A stretch of DNA of 64,000 nt from Paraburkholderia saeva (GCF_907164555.1 NZ_CAJQZC010000001.1:186001-250000); one strand, 5' to 3'; positions 29,018 through 38,441 are shown, numbered from the stretch's first letter. Notes: a model not told the origin generated them from the sequence alone. A program made the numbers and translations.

Positions 29018-29150
29018 ACAGGTTTTCCATCGTTTGATGCACGCCACCGTATTCCGTCGTACTTTCGTTGACGGCGCCGGACATACATATGGTCGTGGTA
29101 CCTGCAATGAGTACCAGGGCGACCACCGAAATTGCAAAGGTCAGTTTCAC
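28989..29150 (-). CDS. Small putative exported protein
   Basis: A 53-residue frame on the minus strand with a GTG start at 29150 preceded by GGGGAG at a spacing of four. It begins VKLTFAISVVALVLIAGTT, a positively charged then hydrophobic segment like a signal peptide or single membrane helix, followed by a short polar tail ending FNPHLKVCR. Its last 29 bases overlap the 3' end of hslR on the other strand. No family was recognised. The good ribosome site and signal-like N-terminus support it; the short length argues for caution. Confidence 0.45.
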   Translation of the reverse strand: MKLTFAISVVALVLIAGTTTICMSGAVNESTTEYGGVHQTMENLFNPHLKVCR

Positions 29151-29544
29151 GGTACTCCCCTGAAAGATGCGGGATGGAAACGGCGCTCGAACCGGGTGGT
29201 AAGGCAATGACAGCCGTAGTAAAGGCAGCGATCTGAAAAGAAGATTACATCTGTTAGGGTAAACGTGTCTTTTCGGACGTCTGTCTGGAGTTTAGGACAG
29301 TCGCGCATCGGGCTCAATCTCAATCTGATGACGGTCGCGTGATTGTTGTTACAGCGAGTTTCACCGCACGATCCGGGTGCAAACCGGCGTGCGAACCACG
29401 TGCGGACGGGCTTGAAAACACCAATGCGGCCCCCATCTGCACCGTCGACAAGCGGCGGCTTGTTGTGCCTGCGCAACGCCCATTCGGGCGTGCATGGAAT
29501 GAAGACGCCGCAGTGCCTTTTATTTTTTAACGACTTTCAGCGAC
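29151..29544. other. Intergenic region upstream of grpE
   Basis: Nearly 400 bases without a convincing gene, AT-richer than its surroundings around 29180-29260. It should hold the promoter of the small leftward gene and, on the plus strand, the heat-shock promoter of grpE at 29411-29438 (annotated separately). Confidence 0.5.
29411..29438 (+). promoter_or_regulatory. Sigma-32 (RpoH) heat-shock promoter of grpE
   Basis: CTTGAAA at 29411-29417 and CCCCATCT at 29431-29438, separated by 13 bases, match the RpoH consensus (CTTGAAA, 11-16 bases, CCCCATNT) at essentially every position. It lies about 107 bases before the grpE start. Confidence 0.9.
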
Positions 29545-30117
29545 ATGGAAAACACGCAAGAGAATCCGACCAGCCAGAATCCCACGCCCGCTGACGAAAC
29601 CGGTCGCGCGGCCGCTGATGACGCTGCTGTCGCAGCCCAGCCTGAAGGTGTGGCGCAGGCTGAATCCGCAGATACCGCTCTCGCTGAAGCGCAGGCGAAG
29701 ATTGCCGAGCTGCAGGAAAGCTTTCTGCGCGCGAAGGCTGAAACGGAGAACGTGCGCCGCCGCGGTCAGGACGACGTTGCGAAGGCGCACAAGTTCGCAA
29801 TCGAAAGCTTCGCTGAGCATCTGCTGCCGGTGCTCGACAGCCTCGAGGCCGCGCTCGCGGACAACTCGGGCGACCTCGCAAAGGTCCGCGAGGGCGTCGA
29901 ACTCACGCTGCGCCAGCTGACGGGCGCGCTGGAAAAGGGGCGCGTCGTTGCTCTGAATCCGGTCGGCGAGAAGTTCGACCCGCATCGCCACCAGGCCATT
30001 TCGATGGTGCCGGCCGAGCAGGAAGCGAACACCGTCGTTGCCGTGCTGCAAAAGGGTTACGTGATCGCCGACCGCGTGCTGCGTCCGGCACTCGTGACCG
30101 TCGCAGCGCCGAAGTAA
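29545..30117 (+). CDS. grpE: Nucleotide exchange factor GrpE
   Basis: Releases ADP from DnaK to complete the chaperone cycle. 190 residues: an acidic, disordered N-terminus (about 1-40), a long dimeric coiled coil (about 45-100, including [16 protein letters not shown]) and the C-terminal beta domain with [13 protein letters not shown] and [18 protein letters not shown]. Read from a strong heat-shock promoter, in one direction with a thioredoxin-like gene and dnaK. Confidence 0.96.
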   Translation: MENTQENPTSQNPTPADETGRAAADDAAVAAQPEGVAQAESADTALAEAQAKIAELQESFLRAKAETENVRRRGQDDVAKAHKFAIESFAEHLLPVLDSLEAALADNSGDLAKVREGVELTLRQLTGALEKGRVVALNPVGEKFDPHRHQAISMVPAEQEANTVVAVLQKGYVIADRVLRPALVTVAAPK

Positions 30118-30154
30118 GCGGCCGCCAGTTGTCCGGTTCCGCCGTCTCGTCGTC

Positions 30155-30571
30155 ATGAGCACCGTTCCCGTCGACGCCACCGCGTTCTTCGTATTCGACA
30201 TGCAGGCGTTGAGCGCCGAAACGTTCGACGCCGGACTGGCATCGGCCGGCGACGAACTGGCGGTCGTGTTCTTCTGGGGTTTCGAGTGCTTCAACTGCGA
30301 AATCGCGAAGAAGGCAATGCTGGCCCAGCCGGACGTGATTCGCGCGCTCGGGCTCAAATGGTTTCACAGCAACGTCTATGAGCACCGCGAACTGGGCCGG
30401 CGTTTCACGCTGCACGGCGTGCCGACGTGGTTCTTCTTTTACCGCGGCAAGCGCCTCGGACGGGCAACCGGCTGGCATGGCATCGGTCAGTTCGAAGCGG
30501 CAGTGGCGGCAGCGCGTGCGAAAATCCGCGCCGCTGCGCCGGGCGAAAGCAGTGCCGGGCCGGCCGATTGA
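30155..30571 (+). CDS. Thioredoxin-fold protein in the chaperone cluster
   Basis: 138-residue thioredoxin-like protein with the redox motif CFNC (within FFWGFECFNCEIAKK) and the cis-proline segment HGVPTWFFF. The CxxC residues differ from the usual CGPC, so the redox potential may differ from thioredoxin; a thiol reductase or holdase role is possible. There is no signal peptide, so it should act in the cytoplasm. It lies 37 bases after grpE and 153 before dnaK, which suggests a role in coping with oxidised proteins during heat stress. Confidence 0.85.
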   Translation: MSTVPVDATAFFVFDMQALSAETFDAGLASAGDELAVVFFWGFECFNCEIAKKAMLAQPDVIRALGLKWFHSNVYEHRELGRRFTLHGVPTWFFFYRGKRLGRATGWHGIGQFEAAVAAARAKIRAAAPGESSAGPAD

Positions 30572-30602
30572 AAAATATTAATGACCGCATTGCATTCAGG
30601 GT

Positions 30603-30630
30603 CTTGAAAACGATGCGGATGCACTTATTT
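30603..30630 (+). promoter_or_regulatory. Probable sigma-32 promoter of dnaK
   Basis: CTTGAAA at 30603-30609 is a perfect -35. ACTTATTT at 30623-30630, 13 bases on, matches five of eight positions of the -10 consensus. It is weaker than the grpE promoter. A TGCACT/AGTGCA inverted repeat (30620-30625 and 30633-30638) overlaps the -10. Confidence 0.6.
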
Positions 30631-30724
30631 TGAGTGCAGGTATGAATTGAACGCGAAAAGCGCTGCCAGTCCTCAGGCTACGGCGGGTTTTTCGCAGCGA
30701 TCAAAGTTCAGGAGATCAGGAAAA

Positions 30725-32680
30725 ATGGGCAAAATCATCGGTATTGACCTCGGCACCACGAACTCGTGCGTGGCGATCATGGAAGGCAATTCGGTCAAGG
30801 TGATCGAAAACTCGGAAGGCGCGCGCACCACGCCGTCGATCATCGCTTACATGGAAGACGGCGAGATTCTCGTCGGCGCACCGGCCAAGCGTCAGTCGGT
30901 CACGAACCCCAAGAACACGCTGTACGCAGTCAAGCGCCTGATCGGCCGCCGCTTCGAAGAAAAGGAAGTGCAGAAAGACATCGCTCTGATGCCGTACAAG
31001 ATCATGAAAGCCGACAACGGCGACGCATGGGTCGAAGTGCGCGACCAGAAGCTCGCACCGCCGCAAATCTCCGCGGAAACGCTGCGCAAGATGAAGAAGA
31101 CCGCTGAAGACTATCTCGGCGAGCCGGTCACCGAAGCTGTGATCACGGTTCCCGCGTACTTCAACGACAGCCAGCGTCAGGCCACGAAAGATGCCGGCCG
31201 CATTGCCGGTCTGGAAGTGAAGCGGATCATCAACGAACCGACCGCAGCGGCGCTCGCGTTCGGTCTGGACAAGGCCGAAAAGGGCGACCGCAAGATCGCC
31301 GTGTATGACCTCGGCGGCGGTACGTTCGACGTGTCGATCATCGAAATCGCCGACGTTGACGGCGAAATGCAGTTCGAAGTGCTCTCGACGAACGGCGATA
31401 CGTTCCTCGGCGGTGAAGACTTCGACCAGCGCATCATCGATTACATCATTGGCGAATTCAAGAAAGAGCAGGGCGTCGACCTGTCGAAGGACGTGCTCGC
31501 GCTGCAGCGCCTGAAGGAATCGGCTGAAAAGGCGAAGATCGAGCTGTCGTCGAGCGCGCAGACCGAAATCAACCTGCCGTACATCACGGCCGACGCGTCG
31601 GGTCCGAAGCACTTGAACCTGAAAATTACGCGTGCGAAGCTCGAAGCGCTGGTTGAGGAACTGATCGAACGCACGATCGAACCGTGCCGCACGGCGATCA
31701 AGGATGCGGGCGTGAAGGTCGGCGAAATCGACGACGTGATTCTCGTCGGCGGTATGACGCGTATGCCGAAGGTGCAGGAAAAGGTGAAGGAGTTCTTCGG
31801 CAAGGACCCGCGCCGTGACGTGAACCCGGACGAAGCCGTCGCCGTGGGCGCCGCGATTCAGGGCCAGGTGCTGTCGGGCGACCGTACGGACGTGCTGCTG
31901 CTCGATGTGACTCCGCTGTCGCTCGGCATCGAAACGCTCGGCGGCGTGATGACGAAGATGATCAACAAGAACACGACGATCCCGACCAAGCACGCTCAGG
32001 TCTACTCGACGGCTGACGACAATCAGGGCGCCGTGACGATCAAGGTGTTCCAGGGCGAACGCGAAATGGCTGCGGGCAACAAGCTGCTGGGCGAGTTCAA
32101 CCTCGAAGGCATTCCGCCGGCACCGCGTGGCGTGCCCCAGATCGAAGTGAGCTTCGACATCGACGCGAACGGCATTCTGCACGTCGGCGCGAAGGACAAG
32201 GCGACCGGCAAGGAAAACCGCATCACGATCAAGGCGAACTCGGGTCTGTCCGAAGCTGAAATCGAGAAGATGGTGAAGGACGCGGAAGCGAACGCGGAAG
32301 AGGATCACAAGCTGCGTGAGCTGGCCGATGCCCGCAACCAGGGTGACGCGCTCGTCCACAGCACGAAGAAGGCGCTGACCGAGTACGGCGACAAGATCGA
32401 AGCCGACGAAAAGGAAAAGATCGAAGCCGCGCTGAAGGACCTCGAAGAGACGCTGAAGAGCGGTTCGAGCGACAAGGCTGCGATCGAAGCGAAGATCGAA
32501 GCGGTGGCAACGTCGTCGCAGAAGCTGGGCGAAAAGATGTACGCCGACATGCAGGCTGCCCAGCAGGGCGCGGCAGGTGCAGCGGGCGCGGCCGGCGGTG
32601 CAGGTCAGTCGCAAGGCGGCGCGAGCCAGCCGGAAGACGACGTCGTCGACGCCGAGTTCAAGGAAGTGAAGAAGGACTAA
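30725..32680 (+). CDS. dnaK: Chaperone protein DnaK (Hsp70)
   Basis: ATP-dependent chaperone of 651 residues. The start at 30725 gives the invariant [17 protein letters not shown], with a purine-rich GGAGATCAGGAAAA upstream; 26 extra upstream codons are open but not conserved. The nucleotide-binding domain shows [11 protein letters not shown] and [11 protein letters not shown]. The linker and substrate domain ([14 protein letters not shown]) and the C-terminal lid ending in an acidic tail with [12 protein letters not shown] are intact. Works with GrpE and DnaJ encoded alongside. Confidence 0.98.
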   Translation: MGKIIGIDLGTTNSCVAIMEGNSVKVIENSEGARTTPSIIAYMEDGEILVGAPAKRQSVTNPKNTLYAVKRLIGRRFEEKEVQKDIALMPYKIMKADNGDAWVEVRDQKLAPPQISAETLRKMKKTAEDYLGEPVTEAVITVPAYFNDSQRQATKDAGRIAGLEVKRIINEPTAAALAFGLDKAEKGDRKIAVYDLGGGTFDVSIIEIADVDGEMQFEVLSTNGDTFLGGEDFDQRIIDYIIGEFKKEQGVDLSKDVLALQRLKESAEKAKIELSSSAQTEINLPYITADASGPKHLNLKITRAKLEALVEELIERTIEPCRTAIKDAGVKVGEIDDVILVGGMTRMPKVQEKVKEFFGKDPRRDVNPDEAVAVGAAIQGQVLSGDRTDVLLLDVTPLSLGIETLGGVMTKMINKNTTIPTKHAQVYSTADDNQGAVTIKVFQGEREMAAGNKLLGEFNLEGIPPAPRGVPQIEVSFDIDANGILHVGAKDKATGKENRITIKANSGLSEAEIEKMVKDAEANAEEDHKLRELADARNQGDALVHSTKKALTEYGDKIEADEKEKIEAALKDLEETLKSGSSDKAAIEAKIEAVATSSQKLGEKMYADMQAAQQGAAGAAGAAGGAGQSQGGASQPEDDVVDAEFKEVKKD

Positions 32681-32790
32681 GCCAGGTTGACCATCAACCG
32701 AAAGGCGGCGTATCGGAAGCGATGCGCCGCCCGGCTGCAAAACGGTACGTGCCTGGTTGGGCGCGTCACCGCGAGTCGAGGATGAGCGCG

Positions 32791-32831
32791 CCTGGCGAGC
32801 CCTTTGGGCTCTCCGGGCACATTTGTTTTAT
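32791..32831 (+). terminator. Hairpin between dnaK and dnaJ
   Basis: An 11-pair imperfect stem (GAGCCC/GGGCTC core at 32797-32802 and 32806-32811, extended by CCTGG/CCGGG across a C-T mismatch) has a three-base loop. A T-rich stretch follows (ATTTGTTTTA). It may end part of the dnaK transcripts and so keep DnaJ lower than DnaK, or protect the dnaK 3' end. Confidence 0.45.
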
Positions 32832-32947
32832 GGAGGGCGCGGCGTTTGTCCGTTATCACGGATGAAAATCGCGGCCGGACGAGTCGGAAGACTCCAGCAT
32901 TCATAAGGAGCCGCCGCGCCGGATTGCGCGGCTGGCGTTGAACCGAA

Positions 32948-34084
32948 ATGGCGAAACGGGATTACTACGAGGTTCTGGGCGTCGCAAAGAACGCGAGCGA
33001 CGACGAAATCAAGAAGGCTTATCGCAAGCTCGCGATGAAGCACCACCCCGACCGCAATCCGGGCAACAAGGATGCGGAAGAGCATTTCAAGGAGGTGAAG
33101 GAAGCCTACGAAATGCTCTCGGACTCGCAAAAGCGTGCGGCGTACGACCAGTACGGCCACGCGGGCGTCGATCCGAACATGGGCGGAGGGCAACAGGGTT
33201 TCGGTGGCTTCGCCGATGCTTTCGGCGACATCTTCGGCGACATCTTCGGGCAGGCGGCCGGCGGTGCGGCACGCGGCGGCGGCCGGGCGGGCCCGCAGGT
33301 CTATCGTGGCGCCGATCTGCGCTACAGCATGGAGATCACGCTCGAGCAGGCCGCGCACGGCTACGACACGCAGATTCGCGTGCCGAGCTGGGTCTCGTGT
33401 GAAATCTGTCATGGCTCAGGCGCGAAACCGGGCACCAAGCCGGAAACCTGCCCGACCTGTAACGGTTCGGGCGCGGTGCGGATGTCGCAGGGTTTCTTCA
33501 GCATCCAGCAGACCTGTCCGAAGTGCCACGGCACCGGCACCTATATTCCTGAGCCTTGCACGCACTGCCATGGCGCAGGCAAGACCAAGGAAACCAAGAC
33601 GCTGGAAGTGAAGATTCCGGCCGGTATCGACGACGGCATGCGCATTCGTTCGGCCGGCAACGGCGAACCGGGTATCAACGGCGGCCCGTCGGGCGATCTG
33701 TACGTCGAGATTCACATCAAGCAGCACACGGTGTTCGAGCGCGACGGCGACGACCTGCATTGCCAGATGCCGATTCCGTTCACGACGGCGGCGCTCGGCG
33801 GCGAAATCGAAGTGCCGACGCTGGCGGGCCGTGCGAGCTTCACGGTGCCGGAAGGCACGCAGTCGGGCAAGACGTTCCGTCTGCGTAGCAAGGGCATCAA
33901 GGGTTTGCGTTCGAGCATCGCGGGTGATCTTTACGTGCACGTGCAGGTTGAAACACCGGTCAAGCTCACTGAAGGTCAGCGCGAGATCCTGCAGCAGTTC
34001 GAGAAGTCGCTCGTCGAGGGCGGCGCGCGGCACAGTCCGCAAAGCAAGAGCTGGTTTGACCGGGTGAAGAGCTTCTTCGATTAA
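32948..34084 (+). CDS. dnaJ: Chaperone protein DnaJ (Hsp40)
   Basis: Co-chaperone that delivers substrates to DnaK and stimulates its ATPase. J-domain at residues 1-70 with the HPD triad (KHHPDRNPG), a Gly/Phe-rich linker (about 77-120), four CxxCxGxG zinc repeats (starting [24 protein letters not shown] and CTHCHGAG) and a complete C-terminal domain. 378 residues, type I DnaJ. About 267 bases after dnaK. Confidence 0.97.
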   Translation: MAKRDYYEVLGVAKNASDDEIKKAYRKLAMKHHPDRNPGNKDAEEHFKEVKEAYEMLSDSQKRAAYDQYGHAGVDPNMGGGQQGFGGFADAFGDIFGDIFGQAAGGAARGGGRAGPQVYRGADLRYSMEITLEQAAHGYDTQIRVPSWVSCEICHGSGAKPGTKPETCPTCNGSGAVRMSQGFFSIQQTCPKCHGTGTYIPEPCTHCHGAGKTKETKTLEVKIPAGIDDGMRIRSAGNGEPGINGGPSGDLYVEIHIKQHTVFERDGDDLHCQMPIPFTTAALGGEIEVPTLAGRASFTVPEGTQSGKTFRLRSKGIKGLRSSIAGDLYVHVQVETPVKLTEGQREILQQFEKSLVEGGARHSPQSKSWFDRVKSFFD

Positions 34085-34097
34085 CGGAAGGCTGAGG

Positions 34098-36068
34098 TTG
34101 GCGGTACCCATGGTGACTGACGAACGCGACGCCGTGTTCGCGTTGCTCGACGACTGCGACTCGACGGCAGGACATCGCGCGAGTCGTCTGTATACGGGTT
34201 TTGTGCGCGAGCGCGCGTGCACGGATGCCGGCGCGCTCGATACAGTGTGCGACGCCGTCGCGGCGGATCTGCGCGACGGTTTGCACGCTGTGGTACTCGG
34301 CGACTACGAATTCGGCCGGAATCTGGTGCTTCAGGATTCCGTCCGGTTGAAAAAAACGCAGTGTGGCGATGCCACGCTGCGTTTTTTATTGTTCGAACGA
34401 TGCGAAAAGCATTCGCACGACGAAGTCGATGCGTGGCTTGTCGCGCGAGACGGCGGCGCGAAGGAGCCATCGATGGCGGGCGTTGGCGGCATGCGTGAAA
34501 GCGTCGACGAAGTCGAATTCGACCAGGCCATAGCCAGCATCCACGAAGCGTTGCGTGCCGGCGATTCGTATCAGGTCAACTACACGTACCGGCTCGATTT
34601 TGACGTGTTCGGTTCGCCATTCGCGCTGTATCGACGGTTGCGGGCGCGGCAACCGGTGCGCTATGGCGCGCTGATCGCGTTGCCGGGCGACCGGTGGGTG
34701 CTGTCGTGCTCGCCGGAGCTCTTCGTCGAAAAGGAAGGGCGCACGCTGCACGCGCGGCCGATGAAAGGCACGGCGCCGCGCTCGCCCGATCCGCTGGCCG
34801 ATCGGCATCTCGCCGAATTCCTCGCGAACGACCCCAAGAACCGTGCCGAAAACGTGATGATCGTCGACCTGCTGCGAAACGATCTGTCGCGGGTCGCCGA
34901 GACCGGCTCGGTGAAGGTGCCGGCACTCTTCACCGTCGAGCCTTATGCGTCGGTGTGGCAGATGACGTCGACCGTCGAGGCGCGTTTGCGTGCGCATACG
35001 TCGTTTGCCGATATCATCCGCGCGCTCTTTCCGTGCGGCTCGATTACCGGCGCGCCGAAGCATCAGACCATGCAGTTGATCGACGCACTCGAAAGCACGC
35101 CACGCGGTCTTTACACCGGCGCGATCGGCTGGCTCGATGCGCGTGCTTCTTCGTCTTCGCAGGCGGCTGGCGTGACAGATCCAGCGAATGTCGCCGCGCC
35201 GGTGACGGGCGAAGCCGCTGCGCCAGCTCCAGACGCAGAAGACATCTGCGGCAACTTTTGCCTTTCGGTCGCGATCCGCACGTTGACGCTCGACGCGTCC
35301 GCACAAGCCGGCGAGCGCCACGGCAAACTGGGCATTGGCGCGGGCATCGTGCTCGACAGTGTCGCCGCCGACGAATACGTGGAGTGCCGGTTGAAAGCAC
35401 GGTTTTTGACGGAGTCCGACCCGGGCGTCCAGTTATTCGAAACGATGTATGCGACACGCGAGAGCGGCGTGCGACATCTCGATCGCCATCTGGCGCGCAT
35501 CGGTGCAAGCGCGCGGTATCTCGGCTTCGCTTTCGATGAAGCAGCCGCGCGTGAACAGATAGCTGCGGAGAGTTCGCAACTAACGGCAGAAACGCCACAT
35601 CGCATGCGACTGGCAGTCGACAAGCGGGGCGCGACGCAACTCACCGCCGCGTTGCTGGCGCCTCTGAAAGGCGACGTCGTGGGGGTGCTGTTTGCGCTCG
35701 ATTACGGTTACACCGCAATGGAGTCGGGCGACGCGCTGCTGCACCACAAGACGACGCGCCGCGCGGAATATGACCGTGCGTGGCACGAAGCGGAGTCGAA
35801 GGGCGCCTTCGACATGCTGTTTTTCAACGAGCGCGGCGAACTGACGGAAGGTGGCCGCACGACGGTCTTCGTCAAGCTGGACGGGCGGTGGTGGACGCCG
35901 CCGCTGTCGTCGGGTGTGCTGCCGGGGGTGATGCGTGGCGTGCTGCTCGAGGACACCGTCATGCAGCCCGCCGAGCGCGTTCTTGTACGCTCCGACGTCG
36001 AGAATGCCGAAGCGTTGATGCTCTGCAACGCGTTGCGCGGAGCGGTAGCGGCGAAGCTCGTCGTCTGA
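34098..36068 (+). CDS. pabB: Fused aminodeoxychorismate synthase component I and 4-amino-4-deoxychorismate lyase
   Basis: 656-residue two-domain enzyme for p-aminobenzoate, the folate precursor. Residues about 1-440 are a chorismate-binding PabB domain (VNYTYRLDF, SCSPELFVE, RPMKGTAPRS, GSITGAPKHQTM). Residues about 450-656 are a class IV aminotransferase-fold PabC domain (LFETMYATRESGVRHLDRHL, GVLPGVMRGVLLED). The start is uncertain: TTG at 34098 has GGAAGG six bases upstream, while an ATG four codons in (34110) has none. A 60-residue Ala/Pro/Ser-rich insert near 350-400 is longer than usual. It starts 13 bases after dnaJ. Confidence 0.93.
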   Translation: MAVPMVTDERDAVFALLDDCDSTAGHRASRLYTGFVRERACTDAGALDTVCDAVAADLRDGLHAVVLGDYEFGRNLVLQDSVRLKKTQCGDATLRFLLFERCEKHSHDEVDAWLVARDGGAKEPSMAGVGGMRESVDEVEFDQAIASIHEALRAGDSYQVNYTYRLDFDVFGSPFALYRRLRARQPVRYGALIALPGDRWVLSCSPELFVEKEGRTLHARPMKGTAPRSPDPLADRHLAEFLANDPKNRAENVMIVDLLRNDLSRVAETGSVKVPALFTVEPYASVWQMTSTVEARLRAHTSFADIIRALFPCGSITGAPKHQTMQLIDALESTPRGLYTGAIGWLDARASSSSQAAGVTDPANVAAPVTGEAAAPAPDAEDICGNFCLSVAIRTLTLDASAQAGERHGKLGIGAGIVLDSVAADEYVECRLKARFLTESDPGVQLFETMYATRESGVRHLDRHLARIGASARYLGFAFDEAAAREQIAAESSQLTAETPHRMRLAVDKRGATQLTAALLAPLKGDVVGVLFALDYGYTAMESGDALLHHKTTRRAEYDRAWHEAESKGAFDMLFFNERGELTEGGRTTVFVKLDGRWWTPPLSSGVLPGVMRGVLLEDTVMQPAERVLVRSDVENAEALMLCNALRGAVAAKLVV

Positions 36069-36133
36069 GCAACCCAACCGGCAACTGGCGGGGCCTCGCG
36101 CAATACGCTGCGGGCGCGCTGCGCGCAGCCGGC

Positions 36134-36268
36134 TCAGACGTGATCGTGATGAAAGAGCCTCAGAACCCAGCTGGTGAAGCGCCAGTGAGGCGCCGGCGCC
36201 GGCACGTCGTGCGGCACGGTCGAATGTTCGCGAATTCCGGCAATGTCGATCAGGCAGAAGGGGCTCAT
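36134..36268 (-). CDS. Small hypothetical protein
   Basis: A 44-residue frame starting MSPFCLIDIAGIREHST, with GGAG seven to eight bases before the ATG. It is hydrophilic with a histidine-rich end (LFHHDHV). No family recognised, no signal peptide or membrane helix. It lies between the convergent pabBC and panB genes, on the panB strand but downstream of it. Accepted on the ribosome site only. Confidence 0.35.
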   Translation of the reverse strand: MSPFCLIDIAGIREHSTVPHDVPAPAPHWRFTSWVLRLFHHDHV

Positions 36269-36365
36269 GATGGTCTCCGTCATCCCGCGACAGCGTCGCG
36301 TTAAGGACAGGACGAAGACTCGACCCGGCATTTGCAACACGTGATGCAAACGCCTGCCGCCGCCT

Positions 36366-37181
36366 TTAAAACGTATGCTCGGGTCCCGGGAACGAGCTGT
36401 CTTTCACGGCCCGCACATACGCCTCGACCGCAGCAAAAATCCCCGTCTGGCCCTGCATGAAGTCTTTCACGAAACGCGGCCGCTTGCCGGGGAAAATGCC
36501 GAGCATGTCATGCAGCACCAGCACCTGCCCCGAGCAGTCGAGCCCCGCACCGATACCGATCGTCGGGATTTTCAGCTGCTGGGTGACTTCCGATCCGAGC
36601 AGCGCTGGCACCGCTTCGATCACGATCAGTTGCGCGCCGGCATCCTGAACGGCACGCGAATCGCGAAGCAACTGGCTCGCGCCTGCGTCCGTCTTGCCCT
36701 GCACCTTGAAGCCGCCGAACGCGTGCACCGATTGCGGGGTGAGCCCGACGTGCGCGCACACTGGAATCGAACGATCGACGAGAAAGCGTATGGTGTCCGC
36801 CAGCCATTCGCCGCCTTCGAGCTTCACCATCTGCGCGCCATCGCGCATCAGCTTGACGGAACTCTCGAACGCTTCGGCCGGTGTGCCGTAGGTGCCAAAC
36901 GGCAGATCGGCGACGATCAGTGCGGAAGGCTTGGCCCGCGCAACGCAGGCCGTGTGGTAGGCGATGTCTTCGAGCGTGACAGGCAGCGTCGTCGAGTGAC
37001 CCTGCAGCACGTTGCCGAGCGAATCGCCGATCAGCAGCACGTCGACGCCCGCGCGATCTAGCAGTGACGCGAAGCTCGCGTCGTAGCAGGTGAGCATGGC
37101 GATTCGGTCGCCGGCTTCGCGCATGGCCTGCAGTTTCGGCACGGTAACGGCACTGCGGCTCGTTTCCTGCAAATAAGTCAT
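36366..37181 (-). CDS. panB: 3-methyl-2-oxobutanoate hydroxymethyltransferase PanB
   Basis: First step of pantothenate (and so coenzyme A) synthesis, adding a hydroxymethyl group from methylene-THF to ketoisovalerate. Conserved motifs: [23 protein letters not shown] (metal ligand), [16 protein letters not shown] and IGIGAG. The start at 37181 ([10 protein letters not shown]) gives 271 residues; 19 further upstream codons are open but unlike the family. It lies 34 bases after the deoxynucleoside kinase gene. Confidence 0.95.
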   Translation of the reverse strand: MTYLQETSRSAVTVPKLQAMREAGDRIAMLTCYDASFASLLDRAGVDVLLIGDSLGNVLQGHSTTLPVTLEDIAYHTACVARAKPSALIVADLPFGTYGTPAEAFESSVKLMRDGAQMVKLEGGEWLADTIRFLVDRSIPVCAHVGLTPQSVHAFGGFKVQGKTDAGASQLLRDSRAVQDAGAQLIVIEAVPALLGSEVTQQLKIPTIGIGAGLDCSGQVLVLHDMLGIFPGKRPRFVKDFMQGQTGIFAAVEAYVRAVKDSSFPGPEHTF

Positions 37182-37215
37182 GACAGTCCGTGGAAAAAAA
37201 GGAGAGCGACGCCGC

Positions 37216-37896
37216 TTACAGCGACGTGCCTTTGACAAAGAATTCCTTGCGACCGCGCATCGATTCCATGCGTTCGATCAGAAGTGCAAGGTCCGCGTCC
37301 GACTCGAGCGGATTCAGATGTTCAGCGTTCACCGTCAGCACAGGTGCGCCGTCATAGTGATAGAAAAATTCATTGTATGCGTCGCACAGCGCGCGCAGAT
37401 AGGCATCGGAAATCTGCAGTTCCATCGGTACCGCGCGCTTCTGGATGCGCGAAAACAGCACCTCCGGGCTCGCCTGCAGATACACGACCATATCCGGCGC
37501 AGGCCCCGATGCGTCGACGCGCGCCGCGAGCGAACGGTACAGTTGCCATTCGTCGTCCGGCAGCGTGAGACGCGCGAACACGTCGTTCTTCTGCGTCATG
37601 AAATCGGCGATGAGCGGCGTACCGGCGGACCAGGCCGCCGCGATGTCGCGCACCTGCTGCGCCCGCTGCAACGCGAAATGAAGCTGTGTCTGCAGCGCAA
37701 AGCGCGACGTGTCGCGATAAAAACGTTCGAGAAACGGGTTTTCCTGCGGCCGTTCGTAGATCGCGTGCATCGACCAGCGCTCCGCGAGCCGGTTCACGAG
37801 CGACGTCTTGCCGACGCCAATCGGGCCTTCGATCGCAAGATAGCGGAACGGCGATCTCAGATCCGGCGCGACGACGGTGAGCGGCGTGGAATTCAT
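37216..37896 (-). CDS. Deoxynucleoside kinase (dGK/dCK family)
   Basis: Salvage kinase that phosphorylates deoxynucleosides. P-loop [18 protein letters not shown] near residues 22-39, the [13 protein letters not shown] substrate segment, and a [16 protein letters not shown] lid region. The ATG at 37896 (MNSTPLTVV) overlaps the folK stop by four bases (ATGA), so the two are translationally coupled. 226 residues. Substrate specificity (dG, dA or dC) cannot be read. Confidence 0.9.
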   Translation of the reverse strand: MNSTPLTVVAPDLRSPFRYLAIEGPIGVGKTSLVNRLAERWSMHAIYERPQENPFLERFYRDTSRFALQTQLHFALQRAQQVRDIAAAWSAGTPLIADFMTQKNDVFARLTLPDDEWQLYRSLAARVDASGPAPDMVVYLQASPEVLFSRIQKRAVPMELQISDAYLRALCDAYNEFFYHYDGAPVLTVNAEHLNPLESDADLALLIERMESMRGRKEFFVKGTSL

Positions 37897-38441
37897 CGGC
37901 AACCGCCTTTGGACGATTCTGCCTTGTTCCCCGTCAGCGCACCGAGCACCGGGCACTGACACGGTGACTTCATCTTTTCGATGCGCTGTGACGCGACCGC
38001 TTCAAGAAATGCGTCGGCGCGGCCATGCTGCGGAATGATCAGCGTCGGGTCGATTTCGACGAGCGGGACGAGCACGAACGCACGCTCCGTGAGACGGGGA
38101 TGCGGCACGATCAGATCCGGCTCGTCGATGCAGTGGTCGCCGAAAAGCAGGATGTCGAGATCGAGTGTGCGCGGGGCGTTACGAAAGGGACGCTCCCGGC
38201 CGAAGTGATGCTCGATCGTGTGACACAGCGCGAGCAGATGGCGCACGGGGAGCGTCGTATCGATCTTCACGACGCAGTTGAAATAGTCGTCGCCACCCGC
38301 GTCGATCGGGGCGGTGCGATACATGCTCGACTTGGCGAGCACGGCAATGGTGTGCTGTTGTGCGAGACACACAACAGCGTCTTTCAGGGTCTGGCGCGCG
38401 TCCCCGAGATTCGCGCCGAGGCCGAGATAGGCAACCGTCAT
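37893..38441 (-). CDS. folK: 2-amino-4-hydroxy-6-hydroxymethyldihydropteridine pyrophosphokinase FolK
   Basis: Transfers pyrophosphate from ATP to the pterin in folate synthesis. Signatures: YLGLGANLGD at the N-terminus, SSMYRTAPI, HHFGRERPFRNAPRTLDLDIL (catalytic Asp pair in LDLD) and PHPRLTERAFVL. The 182-residue protein has a C-terminal tail with two close cysteines (CQC) that is longer than the core family. Coupled to the kinase gene downstream and 47 bases after pcnB. Confidence 0.94.
   Translation of the reverse strand: MTVAYLGLGANLGDARQTLKDAVVCLAQQHTIAVLAKSSMYRTAPIDAGGDDYFNCVVKIDTTLPVRHLLALCHTIEHHFGRERPFRNAPRTLDLDILLFGDHCIDEPDLIVPHPRLTERAFVLVPLVEIDPTLIIPQHGRADAFLEAVASQRIEKMKSPCQCPVLGALTGNKAESSKGGCR

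Noticed and set aside
30620..30638. CIRCE element at the dnaK promoter
   Set aside because: Only the GCACT/AGTGC core is present and the spacer is seven bases between these cores, too short for CIRCE; kept only as an unexplained inverted repeat.
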